Under the pieces are notes generated by a model. The model made no database searches. It saw only the letters and a list, made by a program, of their open reading frames with translations, and was not told the origin of the DNA. A stretch of DNA of 64,000 bases from JAPPLB01 sp965206655 (GTDB taxonomy: Bacteria > Acidobacteriota > Terriglobia > Bryobacterales > UBA6623): assembly GCA_965206655.1 (NCBI GenBank), contig CBDBKC010000030.1:62001-126000 (forward strand). The letters are read 5' to 3'. Shown here piece by piece: positions 1 to 7,518 of the stretch; position 1 is the stretch's first letter, and each line of letters opens with the position of its first letter. The translations under genes and the position numbers were made by a program.

Positions 1-21
1 CCTGCAGAACTTGCAGCACGG

Positions 22-360
22 ATGTCGATCGGCTTTTTGACTGCACTCTCGGCCTGTGCCGCGATCGCGGCGGGACAGAGCTTCGTCCTGTTCGACGCAG
101 ACCCCGACGCCGGCTCCACGCGCCCGGTGGCCATCAATTCCCGCGGTGATGCCGTGGGGCGCTTCAAGGACGGCACGCAGGACGACAAGCAACGAGCTTT
201 CGTACGCGACCGAAACGGGCTGGTCACTCTGTTTGATGCCGACCCCGCCGCGATTTCGACCAACGCCCGCGACATCAGTAACAGCGGCGATGTTACGGGA
301 AGCTTCGAGGATAGCGCTCTGTTTGGAAGGACGCGGGGTTTCGTACGCGGCCTGGAGTAG
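22..360 (+). CDS. Short exported HAF-repeat protein, possibly truncated
   Basis: The product is 112 residues. It opens with a signal-peptide-like hydrophobic stretch ending near AAIAAGQS. Two imperfect repeats follow, with cores VAINSRGDAVGRF and RDISNSGDVTGSF, each preceded by LFDADP. This is the pattern of extracellular HAF-repeat proteins (TIGR02913), which are usually several hundred residues long. The protein stops just after GFVRG, where family members normally carry further repeats, so it may be a truncated remnant. The frame is open back to base 1 of the window, so a longer N-terminus cannot be excluded; the ATG was chosen because the signal-like segment follows it directly. The function of HAF proteins is not known. 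Confidence 0.5.
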   Translation: MSIGFLTALSACAAIAAGQSFVLFDADPDAGSTRPVAINSRGDAVGRFKDGTQDDKQRAFVRDRNGLVTLFDADPAAISTNARDISNSGDVTGSFEDSALFGRTRGFVRGLE

Positions 361-693
361 GCGCGATGGAACGGGGATTAAGCAGCGGCTCCCAGCGGCA
401 CGCCCCCAGTTGTGGCGGCTCTGTCTCTTGGTTGTCCGCCGTCCCAACCCAGAGACGGAGGCGCGCGTGTTAACGTGCGAGTCAGCGGGCAACCTCTCAA
501 AAGCCCTTTACGCGTTTTTTCATGCCTTTCGCAAGCCCCCTTTCAGGCACTCAGAGGCTTCCACCGCACGTTGACATGCCGTCGGGTGGACGAAGGTACC
601 GAGAACGCTGATGCACTGCAAGCAACTGATAAACAAACACTTAACGAAATTGAAAGGCGAAGAAATAGCGATAACTATTCTCGGTGGTCCATT
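361..693. other. Intergenic stretch without a recognised gene
   Basis: This is 333 bases between the HAF protein and the IS1595-family element. No reading frame here has a convincing start, ribosome binding site or recognisable protein. A different frame continuing past the HAF stop reads RRDGTG, which could be decayed HAF coding sequence. Confidence 0.4.
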
Positions 694-734
694 TTCGCTT
701 TGGTGGGGTATCCACTTGACTCAGGTGACCCCAA
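694..734 (+). repeat. Left end of the IS1595-family element: 8-bp target duplication plus 33-bp inverted repeat
   Basis: TTCGCTTT (694-701) is followed by an inverted repeat at 702-734 beginning GGTGGGGTATCCACTTGACT. The 33 bases match the right end at 3315-3347 perfectly in inverted orientation, and the same 8 bases recur at 3348-3355. Confidence 0.93.
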
Positions 735-752
735 GATGTAGTATGCGGCCTC

Positions 753-1685
753 GTGGAGGATTACCCGCGCGATCTGCTCGAGTTCGAGGCGCGCTTCGCC
801 ACCGAAGAGGCCTGTCGCGACTATCTGGTCGCGCTGCGCTGGCGGGACGGGTTCCGTTGCCCCAACTGTGGGCTTGAGCGAGCTTGGCCGGTGCGCAAAG
901 TATGGTTCGAATGTGCTGCCTGCGGTCGCCAAACGTCCGTCACGGCCGGTACGATCTTTCAGGACACACGCAAGCCGTTGCGGCTTTGGTTCCGAGCAAT
1001 GTGGCACGTCGTCTCGCAGAAGAACGGAGTCAGCGCCTTGGGTTTGCAACGCGTTCTGGGACTGGGCAGCTACCAAACCGCCTGGGCTTGGATGCACAAG
1101 CTGCGGCGGGCGATGGTGCGGCCGGGGCGCGAGCGTTTGACGGGCGTCGTCGAGGTGGATGAGACCTACTGGGGCGCGGAGGAGGAGGGCGTTCGCGGCC
1201 GCCAGATCGAGCGTAAAGGATTGATTGCAGTAGCCGCGGAGGAGAGAGGCAGCGGGCTGGGGCGGATCCGTATGCAGCGCCTGCGCAACGCCTCGGCGGC
1301 CAGCTTGATGCCCTTCGTGGAGGAGTCGATCGAGCCAGGCAGCGTGGTTCGCACCGATGGCTGGCTGGGCTACGAGCCACTCGAGAAGAAGGGCTATCGG
1401 CACCACATCGTCTTCCTCAAGGGTCGCCGCGAGCAGGCGTCGGAATTGCTTCCGCTGGTGCACAAAGCGATCTCGCTGCTCAAGCGCTGGTTGCTGGGTA
1501 CGCATCAAGGGGCGGTCAGCCACGAGCATTTGGACTACTATCTGGACGAATTCGTCTTCCGGTTCAACCGGCGCAGCTCACGTAGCCGGGGCAAGCTGTT
1601 CTACAGGCTGGTTCAGCAAGCGGTCGCTGTGGAGCCGACGCCGTATCGCTCGATCATCGCCCACTGGGACGCCGAGCCGTTCTGA
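753..1685 (+). CDS. IS1595-family (ISXO2-like) transposase
   Basis: The product is 310 residues from a GTG start. An N-terminal zinc ribbon has CPNC at residues 36-39 and CAAC at 54-57. A DDE-type catalytic domain follows: D136 in VEVDETYWG, D202 in VRTDGWLGY and E266 in YLDEFVFRFNRR, the C-terminal signature of the family. It catalyses cut-and-paste movement of the surrounding element. Length and motifs are those of a complete enzyme with no frameshift. The start lies 18 bases inside the left inverted repeat, so expression probably depends on a promoter in or beyond the IS end. The same enzyme could act in trans on the small related element near 55.2 kb. Confidence 0.93.
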   Translation: MEDYPRDLLEFEARFATEEACRDYLVALRWRDGFRCPNCGLERAWPVRKVWFECAACGRQTSVTAGTIFQDTRKPLRLWFRAMWHVVSQKNGVSALGLQRVLGLGSYQTAWAWMHKLRRAMVRPGRERLTGVVEVDETYWGAEEEGVRGRQIERKGLIAVAAEERGSGLGRIRMQRLRNASAASLMPFVEESIEPGSVVRTDGWLGYEPLEKKGYRHHIVFLKGRREQASELLPLVHKAISLLKRWLLGTHQGAVSHEHLDYYLDEFVFRFNRRSSRSRGKLFYRLVQQAVAVEPTPYRSIIAHWDAEPF

Positions 1686-1694
1686 ACAGAGTTG

Positions 1695-1751
1695 TCCAAT
1701 GCAAGATGATCCTGAAAAGGGGGAGTGTTTCCAATACAAGATGATCCTGAA
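1695..1751 (+). repeat. Two direct copies of an IS end-like motif
   Basis: TCCAATGCAAGATGATCCTG begins at 1695 and TCCAATACAAGATGATCCTG at 1730, 35 bases apart. An inverted relative lies at 3264-3290 (core GGATCATTCTTGGATTGGAA). Doubled end motifs are common as transposase binding sites. The true left boundary of the nested element is therefore uncertain, either about 1695 or about 1730. Confidence 0.6.
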
Positions 1752-1786
1752 GATGCATCGGTCGGAGCAGGCGACATTGCAGGTGA

Positions 1787-3031
1787 ATGCAAGTCACCAT
1801 GCAGAATGCTCAAAGTCTCACGCTGGAGCAGATGCGGCGGTTTGTGGCCGCCAGCGACGGGCTCAGCTTTGCGGGCGCGAGCCGGGCCGAGATCTACGGC
1901 TTCGTCGAGGGCGTGCTGCGCCGGCAGCGCTATCTGGGGCTGTCCAAGAAAGACAAAGGGGTCGTGCGGCGCTACCTGGTCAAGGTCAGCGGCCTGAGTC
2001 TGCCGCAGATCACGCGTCTGATCCGACGCTACCGGCAGCGGGGGAAGATCCAGCCGACCATGTCGCGCCGGCATCGCTTCGCGCGCCGCTACACGGCCGA
2101 GGACATCGCCCTGCTGGCGGCCGCCGATGCCGCCCACGAGGGGCTGTCGGGACCGGCGATGCGCCGCATCCTGTGGCGCGAGTACCACGTCTACGGCCGC
2201 AGCCAGTACGCGCGGCTGGCCTCGATCTCGGCCTCGCATATCTACAATCTGCGGCAGACCGCGACCTACCGCCGTCATCATGTTCATCTCACCAAGACGC
2301 GCAGCCGCGTGGTTGCGATCGGCGAGCGAAGGCGTCCGGACCCGCGCGGCCGACCTGGCTACCTGGGTGTCGACACGGTGCATCAGGGCGACACCCAGAC
2401 CCGCAAGGGGCTCTATCACATCAATGCTGTCGATACTCTCACGCAGTGGCAGATCGTGGGCTGTTGCGAGACGATCTCGGAAGCTCATTTGCTGCCGGTC
2501 TTGGAAGCCATCCTGCACCAGTTTCCCTTTCGCATTCGTGGTTTCCATTCCGACAACGGCTCGGAGTTTCTCAACAAGCGCGTCGCCGCCTTGCTCAACA
2601 AGCTGCTGGTTGCCGAGTTCACCAAATCGCGGGCGTACCGTACGACCGACAACGCGCTGGTCGAGGGCAAGAATGGCGCAGTCGTGCGCAAGCACATCGG
2701 ACACGAGCCGATCGGGGCCCAGCATGCCGCCGAGTTGCAACGTTTCTACACGGCCTATTTCAACCCTTATTTGAACCACCATCGCCCCTGCGGGTTTGCC
2801 ACCATCGAGCAGGCCGACAACGGACGCCGGCGGCGCCACTATCGGCTCGACGACTACCGCACACCTTACGAAAAGCTGCTTTCACTCGACCAGTGGGAGA
2901 CCCACTTAAAGGAAGGTATCAGCGCCGCCGCCCTCGAGCAGCAAACGCGGCGCTTCAGCGACACCGAATGCGCCCTGCGCATGCAGGCCGCCAAGAGAAA
3001 GCTCCTGGCCGCGTGCCGCTCGCGGTGGTGA
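1787..3031 (+). CDS. Integrase-core (rve-type) transposase
   Basis: The product is 414 residues. The N-terminal half is basic and looks like a DNA-binding helix-turn-helix region (LSLPQITRLIRRYRQRGK around 71-88). The catalytic core has D196 in YLGVDTVHQGD, D256 in FHSDNGSEF and E293 in DNALVEGKNGAV, a DDE triad with 36 residues between the last two acids. It belongs with the rve-fold transposases related to IS481/IS3-like integrases; I cannot place it in a numbered family with confidence. ATG at 1787 or 1799 could be the start. It is the only gene of the nested element and appears intact. Confidence 0.85.
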   Translation: MQVTMQNAQSLTLEQMRRFVAASDGLSFAGASRAEIYGFVEGVLRRQRYLGLSKKDKGVVRRYLVKVSGLSLPQITRLIRRYRQRGKIQPTMSRRHRFARRYTAEDIALLAAADAAHEGLSGPAMRRILWREYHVYGRSQYARLASISASHIYNLRQTATYRRHHVHLTKTRSRVVAIGERRRPDPRGRPGYLGVDTVHQGDTQTRKGLYHINAVDTLTQWQIVGCCETISEAHLLPVLEAILHQFPFRIRGFHSDNGSEFLNKRVAALLNKLLVAEFTKSRAYRTTDNALVEGKNGAVVRKHIGHEPIGAQHAAELQRFYTAYFNPYLNHHRPCGFATIEQADNGRRRRHYRLDDYRTPYEKLLSLDQWETHLKEGISAAALEQQTRRFSDTECALRMQAAKRKLLAACRSRW

Positions 3032-3263
3032 GTTCGAGCGATCGTCACGCCGCACCGCCGGCGGGTCGCGCCGCCGAGCCGGGCCTGCGCTCGCCCTCTG
3101 GGCTCCCTGCGGCCCGACTCGGCGCAGCCCGCGGCACGAACGAGAAGCTTCGAGTTAGCAACTCCCAGGAGCCAGCGCTTCACAACCCTGCCCCTCCCAC
3201 CACCAAGGAAAGGAGTTCCACACGGTTCCACACCCTATTTCGTCCCAGCCTCGACCAACCTCA

Positions 3264-3290
3264 TTTCAGGATCATTCTTGGATTGGAAAA
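3264..3290 (-). repeat. Right end-like motif of the nested element
   Basis: The reverse complement reads TTTTCCAATCCAAGAATGAT followed by CCTGAAA. It matches the left motifs at 1695 and 1730 apart from small differences. Confidence 0.55.
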
Positions 3291-3314
3291 TGCTTGAACC
3301 CCAAACACAAGATG

Positions 3315-3355
3315 TTGGGGTCACCTGAGTCAAGTGGATACCCCACCTTCGCTTT
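3315..3355 (-). repeat. Right end of the IS1595-family element: inverted repeat plus target duplication
   Basis: The inverted repeat at 3315-3347 ends in GTGGATACCCCACC and is followed by TTCGCTTT at 3348-3355, matching the left side. Confidence 0.93.
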
Positions 3356-3508
3356 TTGCGGCGCAAAGCGGTCACACCAACTTGCCAACTAAATCTCCCT
3401 AAGAATCAACAGCTTCCATCTTTGCCACTCCGCCGGCGTGTCACTCGTGGTGTATAAGAGAACCGAGAACCCTGATCGGCTTTCACGGAAAGAAAAGATC
3501 CCGTAAAC

Positions 3509-3538
3509 GTTGCAAATCGTTGCAAATTGTTGCAAAAG
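3509..3538 (+). repeat. Three tandem 10-bp repeats (GTTGCAAATC-like)
   Basis: GTTGCAAATC, GTTGCAAATT and GTTGCAAAAG follow each other without a gap, and a weaker fourth unit (GATGCACATG) comes next. The 10-base period is about one helical turn, so the sites would face the same side of the DNA. No gene starts immediately downstream on the + strand. The convergent gene ends at 3641. Confidence 0.6.
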
Positions 3539-3570
3539 GATGCACATGCAGCTCGGAGCCATGACCGCGA

Positions 3571-3615
3571 GGGGCTGTGAAAGAACGTGGACCGTACCAG
3601 TTTTTTGACAGCCCC
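3571..3615. repeat. Palindromic interspersed repeat, family A copy 1
   Basis: It begins GGGGCTGTGAAAGAAC and ends GTTTTTTGACAGCCCC, so the ends pair as an inverted repeat. It is closely related to the better preserved copy at 26279-26334. It lies just beyond the 3' end of the leftward gene at 3641-4399 and could serve as its terminator. Confidence 0.65.
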
Positions 3616-3640
3616 CTTTTGGGCGCGGCTCGGGTGGGGA

Positions 3641-4399
3641 TTAGGCGCGGTTTAGTTCCAGCCAGAGGGCGCGGTAGTATTGCAGGAAGCGTTCGGGCTC
3701 TTTGCTTTCGGCGACTTCGGCCAGGCAGTAACCGTCGTAGCCGCTTTCGCGTAGGAGGCGGAACAGTTCGCGGTAGGGATACGCGCTGGCGATGCGGTTG
3801 ATATGGACGTTCTTGATGAAGGGTCGGAGTAGATGAAACGGCTCTTTGATCGAACCGTTGATGACTTCACCGGGATTCGAGTTCCAGCAGACGCCGACGT
3901 TGGGATGGGAGCAGGCGTCCATGATGGTGCGCATGTGGACGGGGTTTTGCGTGCCGCGTCCGTGAACCTCGACCCAGATCTCGACGCCCTTGCGTTCGCC
4001 GATTTCGCCGCATTCACGTAAGGCCTCGCCGATCTGCTGCAGAGTCACACGGGCAGGCACGTCTTCAAGGATGCGATTGGGCCGAACCTTGATGCCCCAG
4101 CAGCCGAGATCATGAGCGAGGTCGACGAAACGCGCGGTCTCTTCGATCTGTTCGCGGACGACGGCGGGATCGGGTGAGTGATACTCGCACGCTGTTCCCA
4201 GGCTCAGGAGACGCACCTTGCTCCGTAGGAAGCGGTCGAGGATCTTGCGGCGTTCGTCGGTCGAGAGGGAGGGCTCTACGCCATGGGCGTGGGTGGTGCG
4301 CAGCTCGACGGCTTCCCACTTTGCGGCCTCGAGTTGCGAAATGATGGTATCGATGTCCCAGTTGCGGGCGACGTTATAGGTTACGAGTCCGAGTTTCAT
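3641..4399 (-). CDS. Sugar phosphate isomerase/epimerase-family TIM barrel protein
   Basis: The product is 252 residues, the usual size for the AP_endonuc_2 / xylose isomerase-like TIM barrel family. Recognisable barrel elements are KLGLVTYN at the N-terminus, WGIKVRPNR near residue 100, EIWVEVHGRG near 144, VGVCWNSNPGE near 173, and KNVHINR near 195. The Glu, His and Asp/Asn residues in these strands usually bind the divalent metal. There is no signal peptide, so it is cytoplasmic. Substrate cannot be told; relatives act on keto-sugars, inosose or hydroxypyruvate. The gene stands alone and converges on the IS-rich region to its left. Confidence 0.8.
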   Translation of the reverse strand: MKLGLVTYNVARNWDIDTIISQLEAAKWEAVELRTTHAHGVEPSLSTDERRKILDRFLRSKVRLLSLGTACEYHSPDPAVVREQIEETARFVDLAHDLGCWGIKVRPNRILEDVPARVTLQQIGEALRECGEIGERKGVEIWVEVHGRGTQNPVHMRTIMDACSHPNVGVCWNSNPGEVINGSIKEPFHLLRPFIKNVHINRIASAYPYRELFRLLRESGYDGYCLAEVAESKEPERFLQYYRALWLELNRA

Positions 4400-4452
4400 C
4401 AGCGCTCACCGGCGAGTATTTTAGCATTGGTGAGCTGGCCGGTGGAAAAACT

Positions 4453-4540
4453 GGGGACAGTCCACGGCGCGCCGCTCATGAGCGCTACGAGCAAAGCAGT
4501 TACGCGGGCGGCGCTTAGTACAGCCCCCGTTTTTTCCAAG
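4453..4540. repeat. Palindromic interspersed repeat, family A, decayed copy
   Basis: The outer parts GGAAAAACTGGGGACAGTCC and ACAGCCCCCGTTTTTTCC resemble the arms of the family-A element at 26279. The middle is about 50 unrelated bases. Confidence 0.4.
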
Positions 4541-4543
4541 AAA

Positions 4544-4574
4544 AAGCCCGACGCTCAGGAAGAGCGCCGGGCTT
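4544..4574 (-). terminator. Leftward intrinsic terminator-like hairpin
   Basis: A 13-bp stem with one mismatch (AAGCCCG-A-CGCTC against GAGCG-C-CGGGCTT) closes a 5-base loop. Read on the minus strand it is followed by GGGCTTTTTC, a short T tract. It would block leftward readthrough toward the isomerase-like gene. Confidence 0.55.
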
Positions 4575-4945
4575 CGGTCAGGGTCGGGAGAAGGAACAAA
4601 ATCAGCTCTCAACCGCCTGAATGATGCGGCCATGAAAATGATTGCTGTATTGTTCCCCTTGCCTGCAGAGTGGCAATCGCCGTACCATTGACCAAGCACG
4701 GCTTTGGCGCGGAGGAGGGCGTTCGAGTCTCACGGTGCGCTTTGTTGCGCTGGGCCATATGCCCCACACCGGCAGGTCTCGGACGCAGCTCTCCGCAATT
4801 GACGACCCTGACGATGATCTGCTAGCTTGACACTTAGAGAGCGCATCGCGCGCGTTGTGCTCCCTTCCCACGAGCAATCCGTACTTGGGTCGCCGGCAGG
4901 CGGCAGCGAGGATCGCTCTGACTCTCCCTTTGGAGGAACCAACGA

Positions 4946-6097
4946 TTGGCAGCAACTGATAGGCATCTTTTTACCTCCGAGTCGGTTACCGAGGGCCACC
5001 CGGACAAACTCGCCGACCACATTTCCGACGCCGTGCTCGACGCCGTTATGGCCGAGGACGCCACAGGCCGCGTGGCTTGTGAAACTCTTGTCACCACGGG
5101 TCTCTGTATGGTCGCCGGCGAAATCACGACGAGCGCGAAACTCGATTTCACCAAGATCGCGCGCAACACCATCGAGGAAGTCGGTTACACGCGCCCTGAG
5201 TTCGGCTTTGACTACCAGAACTGCGCCGTTGTGAACTGTATCGACGAGCAGTCGGCCGACATCGCCATGGGTGTGGACCCGGGTGGCGCCGGGGATCAGG
5301 GTCTGATGTTCGGCTTTGCGTGTGACGAGACGCCTGAGCTGATGCCGCTACCCATTGACCTCGCGCACAAGCTTGTTCGCAAGCTCTCGCAGGTACGCCG
5401 AACGGACGAACTCGACTACCTCCGCCCTGACGGCAAGTCCCAGGTGACCGTTGAATATGTTGACGGCAAACCGAGCCGCGTTGACGCTGTTGTTATTTCC
5501 TCACAGCACAGTGATAGTGTCACGACGGAGAAACTGCGGGCCGAGATCCTAGAGCACGTGATTCGCCCGATCGTGCCCGGCGAGATGGTCGACGAGAACA
5601 CGAAGTACCACATCAACCCGACGGGCCGCTTCGTAGTCGGCGGCCCGCACGGTGACACCGGCCTGACGGGACGCAAGATTATCGTCGACACGTATGGCGG
5701 GATGGGACGCCACGGCGGCGGTGCGTTTTCCGGTAAAGATCCCACGAAGGTGGACCGTTCGGCCTGCTACATGGCCCGACACATCGCCAAGAACATCGTG
5801 GCGGGTGAACTCGCTACACGCTGCGAAGTCCAACTCGCATATGCGATCGGCGTCGCGGATCCGGTTTCGGTGATGGTCGACACGTTTGGATCGGGGTCGA
5901 TCGATGATACGCGGCTTGCCGAGATCGTGCGCAAGGTTTTCCCGTTGACGCCGAAAGGCATCATCGAGTATCTGGACCTGCGGCGGCCGATCTATCAAAT
6001 CACCGCCGCCTATGGCCATTTCGGGCGTACGGAAGACAGCTTCACTTGGGAAAAGACCGATAAGGCATCTGTCCTGAAGTTCGAAGCCGGTTCCTAG
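4946..6097 (+). CDS. metK: S-adenosylmethionine synthetase (methionine adenosyltransferase)
   Basis: The enzyme makes S-adenosylmethionine from methionine and ATP in the cytoplasm. The 383 residues are normal full length. Visible signatures are SVTEGHPDKLADHISDAVLD near residues 13-32 (ATP/metal site), GAGDQG at 114-119 (signature 1) and GGGAFSGKDPTKVDRSACY at 257-275 (signature 2, P-loop-like). Translation starts at TTG, fixed by GGAGG at 4932-4936 nine bases upstream and by the ATDRHLFTSESV N-terminus. ahcY follows 55 bases later in the same direction. Together they make the methyl donor and clear S-adenosylhomocysteine, so co-transcription is likely. Confidence 0.98.
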   Translation: MAATDRHLFTSESVTEGHPDKLADHISDAVLDAVMAEDATGRVACETLVTTGLCMVAGEITTSAKLDFTKIARNTIEEVGYTRPEFGFDYQNCAVVNCIDEQSADIAMGVDPGGAGDQGLMFGFACDETPELMPLPIDLAHKLVRKLSQVRRTDELDYLRPDGKSQVTVEYVDGKPSRVDAVVISSQHSDSVTTEKLRAEILEHVIRPIVPGEMVDENTKYHINPTGRFVVGGPHGDTGLTGRKIIVDTYGGMGRHGGGAFSGKDPTKVDRSACYMARHIAKNIVAGELATRCEVQLAYAIGVADPVSVMVDTFGSGSIDDTRLAEIVRKVFPLTPKGIIEYLDLRRPIYQITAAYGHFGRTEDSFTWEKTDKASVLKFEAGS

Positions 6098-6152
6098 GCG
6101 GCCCGCAAGCACCAACTGTTTTTCCCCCAAAAGCACAAGATTCGAGGCACAA

Positions 6153-7427
6153 ATGTCAACAGCAACCACCACGCCGGGAGACGTGAAAGATCTCGCCCTC
6201 GCTGAACACGGCAAGAAGCGCATCGAATGGGCCTTACAGTGGATGCCCGTTCTGCGCTCCATCCAAGAGCAGTTCAAGAAAGAGCAGCCGCTCAAGGGCA
6301 CGCGCGTGTCAGCTTGTCTTCACGTCACGAGCGAGACCGCCAATCTCATGATCGCCCTCAGGGACGGGGGCGCTGATATCGTGCTTTGCGCCTCGAATCC
6401 GCTATCAACTCAGGACGACGTCGCCGCCTCGCTGGTCCAGGATTATGGCATCCCCACCTACTCCATAAAGGGTGAGGACAACGATACGTACTACGCCCAC
6501 ATTCAGGCCGCACTCGACCACAAGCCCCACGTCACGATGGACGACGGCGCTGATCTCGTTCACCAGCTTCACACCTCGCGCACCGACGCCGCCGGCGAGA
6601 TTATCGGGGGTACCGAGGAAACGACGACCGGCGTGATCCGGCTGCGTGCGATGTCGAACGACGGTGTGCTGAAGTTTCCCATCGTGGCGGTGAACGACGC
6701 CATGACGAAGCACTTCTTCGACAATCGCTACGGTACCGGTCAGTCGACGATGGACGGCATCATTCGGGCGACCAACGTGCTCATCGCGGGCCTCAACCTC
6801 GTCGTCGCCGGCTACGGCTGGTGCGGCCGTGGCGTCGCTAGCCGCGCCCGCGGGCTCGGCGCCAACGTCATCGTGACGGAAGTCGACCCCACCCGCGCCC
6901 TCGAAGCGGTGATGGACGGATTTCGAGTGATGCCGATCGCCGACGCCGCCCGTATCGGCGACATCTTCGTCACCGTCACCGGCGACAAACACGTTATCGC
7001 CAAGCATCACTTCGAGAACATGAAGTCCGGCGCGATCGTCGCCAACTCCGGTCACTTCAATGTTGAACTTGATCTGGAAGGGCTCGCCGAGATCGCCACA
7101 TCCCGCCGCAACGTACGTGACTTCGTCGAAGAGTTTACGCTCAGTGACGGACGCCGGATCTTCGTTCTCGCCGACGGCCGGCTCGTGAATCTGAGCGCCG
7201 CCGAAGGCCACCCGGCCGCCGTCATGGACATGAGCTTTGCGAATCAGGCTCTTTGCGCAGAGTATATGGTCGAACAGCACGGGCACCTTGCTGTCGGCGT
7301 CCACAGCGTTCCCGAGGATATCGACAAAGAAGTCGCCCGCCTCAAGCTTGAGTCAATGAACGTGAACATTGACACGTTGACGGCTGAGCAGGCGAAGTAT
7401 CTTGCCTCCTGGGAAGAGGGTACGTAG
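6153..7427 (+). CDS. ahcY: Adenosylhomocysteinase
   Basis: It hydrolyses S-adenosylhomocysteine to adenosine and homocysteine, removing the product inhibitor of methyltransferases. The 424 residues carry the family landmarks: HVTSETANLM near residue 50, DDGADLVH near 130, GGTEETTTGVIRL near 150, the lysine and aspartate in VNDAMTKHFFDNRYGTGQST near 172-192, and an NAD-binding turn VVAGYGWCGRG near 219. The protein ends in YLASWEEGT. This is the short C-terminus found in archaeal and Thermotoga-like enzymes; the longer type ends in a K/Y-containing tail. The start has GAGG about six bases upstream. It follows metK in an apparent two-gene unit. Confidence 0.98.
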   Translation: MSTATTTPGDVKDLALAEHGKKRIEWALQWMPVLRSIQEQFKKEQPLKGTRVSACLHVTSETANLMIALRDGGADIVLCASNPLSTQDDVAASLVQDYGIPTYSIKGEDNDTYYAHIQAALDHKPHVTMDDGADLVHQLHTSRTDAAGEIIGGTEETTTGVIRLRAMSNDGVLKFPIVAVNDAMTKHFFDNRYGTGQSTMDGIIRATNVLIAGLNLVVAGYGWCGRGVASRARGLGANVIVTEVDPTRALEAVMDGFRVMPIADAARIGDIFVTVTGDKHVIAKHHFENMKSGAIVANSGHFNVELDLEGLAEIATSRRNVRDFVEEFTLSDGRRIFVLADGRLVNLSAAEGHPAAVMDMSFANQALCAEYMVEQHGHLAVGVHSVPEDIDKEVARLKLESMNVNIDTLTAEQAKYLASWEEGT

Positions 7428-7461
7428 CCTGCCGATCTCACCGCCTGTAACAACGAGCAGC

Positions 7462-7518
7462 TTATAGCTTCACTCCAAGCTCCAGGACGTATCTCACCGG
7501 TCCACGCCGGGCCCCAAC
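7462..7518 (-). pseudogene. Possible short remnant of an outer-membrane receptor C-terminus
   Basis: Directly after the stop of the TIGR03437 protein, the same frame stays open for 18 more codons, reading RRGPVRYVLELGVKL before TAA. This resembles the last beta strand of Solibacter-type TonB-dependent receptors, but without the usual terminal aromatic. It is only 57 bases, so this is a weak suggestion. Confidence 0.15.

Larger units (their letters stand above)
1695..3290 (+). mobile_element. Nested integrase-core insertion element (approximate ends)
   Basis: About 1.6 kb containing one transposase gene (1787-3031), with end-like repeats at 1695-1751 on the left and 3264-3290 on the right. 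It lies between the stop codon of the IS1595 transposase and the right inverted repeat of that element. I found no convincing target duplication, so the boundaries are estimates. Confidence 0.55.
702..3347 (+). mobile_element. IS1595-family insertion sequence carrying a nested integrase-type element (2646 bp)
   Basis: The element is bounded by perfect 33-bp inverted repeats and an 8-bp target duplication (TTCGCTTT). Eight bases is the known duplication size for the IS1595 family. It holds its own transposase at 753-1685 and, downstream, a second transposase gene of the integrase-core type at 1787-3031 with separate end-like repeats. The simplest reading is one IS inserted into the non-coding tail of another, with the outer element still having both ends. 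A passenger gene within one element is the alternative. A 276-bp relative with similar ends lies at 55195-55470. Confidence 0.85.
4400..4945. other. Intergenic region between the isomerase-like gene and metK
   Basis: This is 546 bases upstream of two divergent genes. It contains a decayed family-A repeat (about 4453-4540), a leftward terminator-like hairpin (4544-4574), and about 370 further bases leading to metK. That leader has several G+C-rich inverted stretches, but I could not match it to a SAM or SAH riboswitch consensus. Confidence 0.5.

Noticed and set aside
1357..3297. A 646-codon rightward frame across both transposase genes
   Set aside because: It overlaps the IS1595 and integrase genes in another frame, and its translation is Arg/Ala/Pro-rich low-complexity sequence. 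It is a shadow frame in G+C-rich DNA.
3509..3538. CRISPR array
   Set aside because: The units are 10 bp with no spacers. There are no cas genes.
4577..4945. SAM or SAH riboswitch upstream of metK-ahcY
   Set aside because: The gene order makes it attractive, but I could not match the conserved core of SAM-I, SAM-II, SAM-IV or SAH riboswitches. A covariance-model search would decide.
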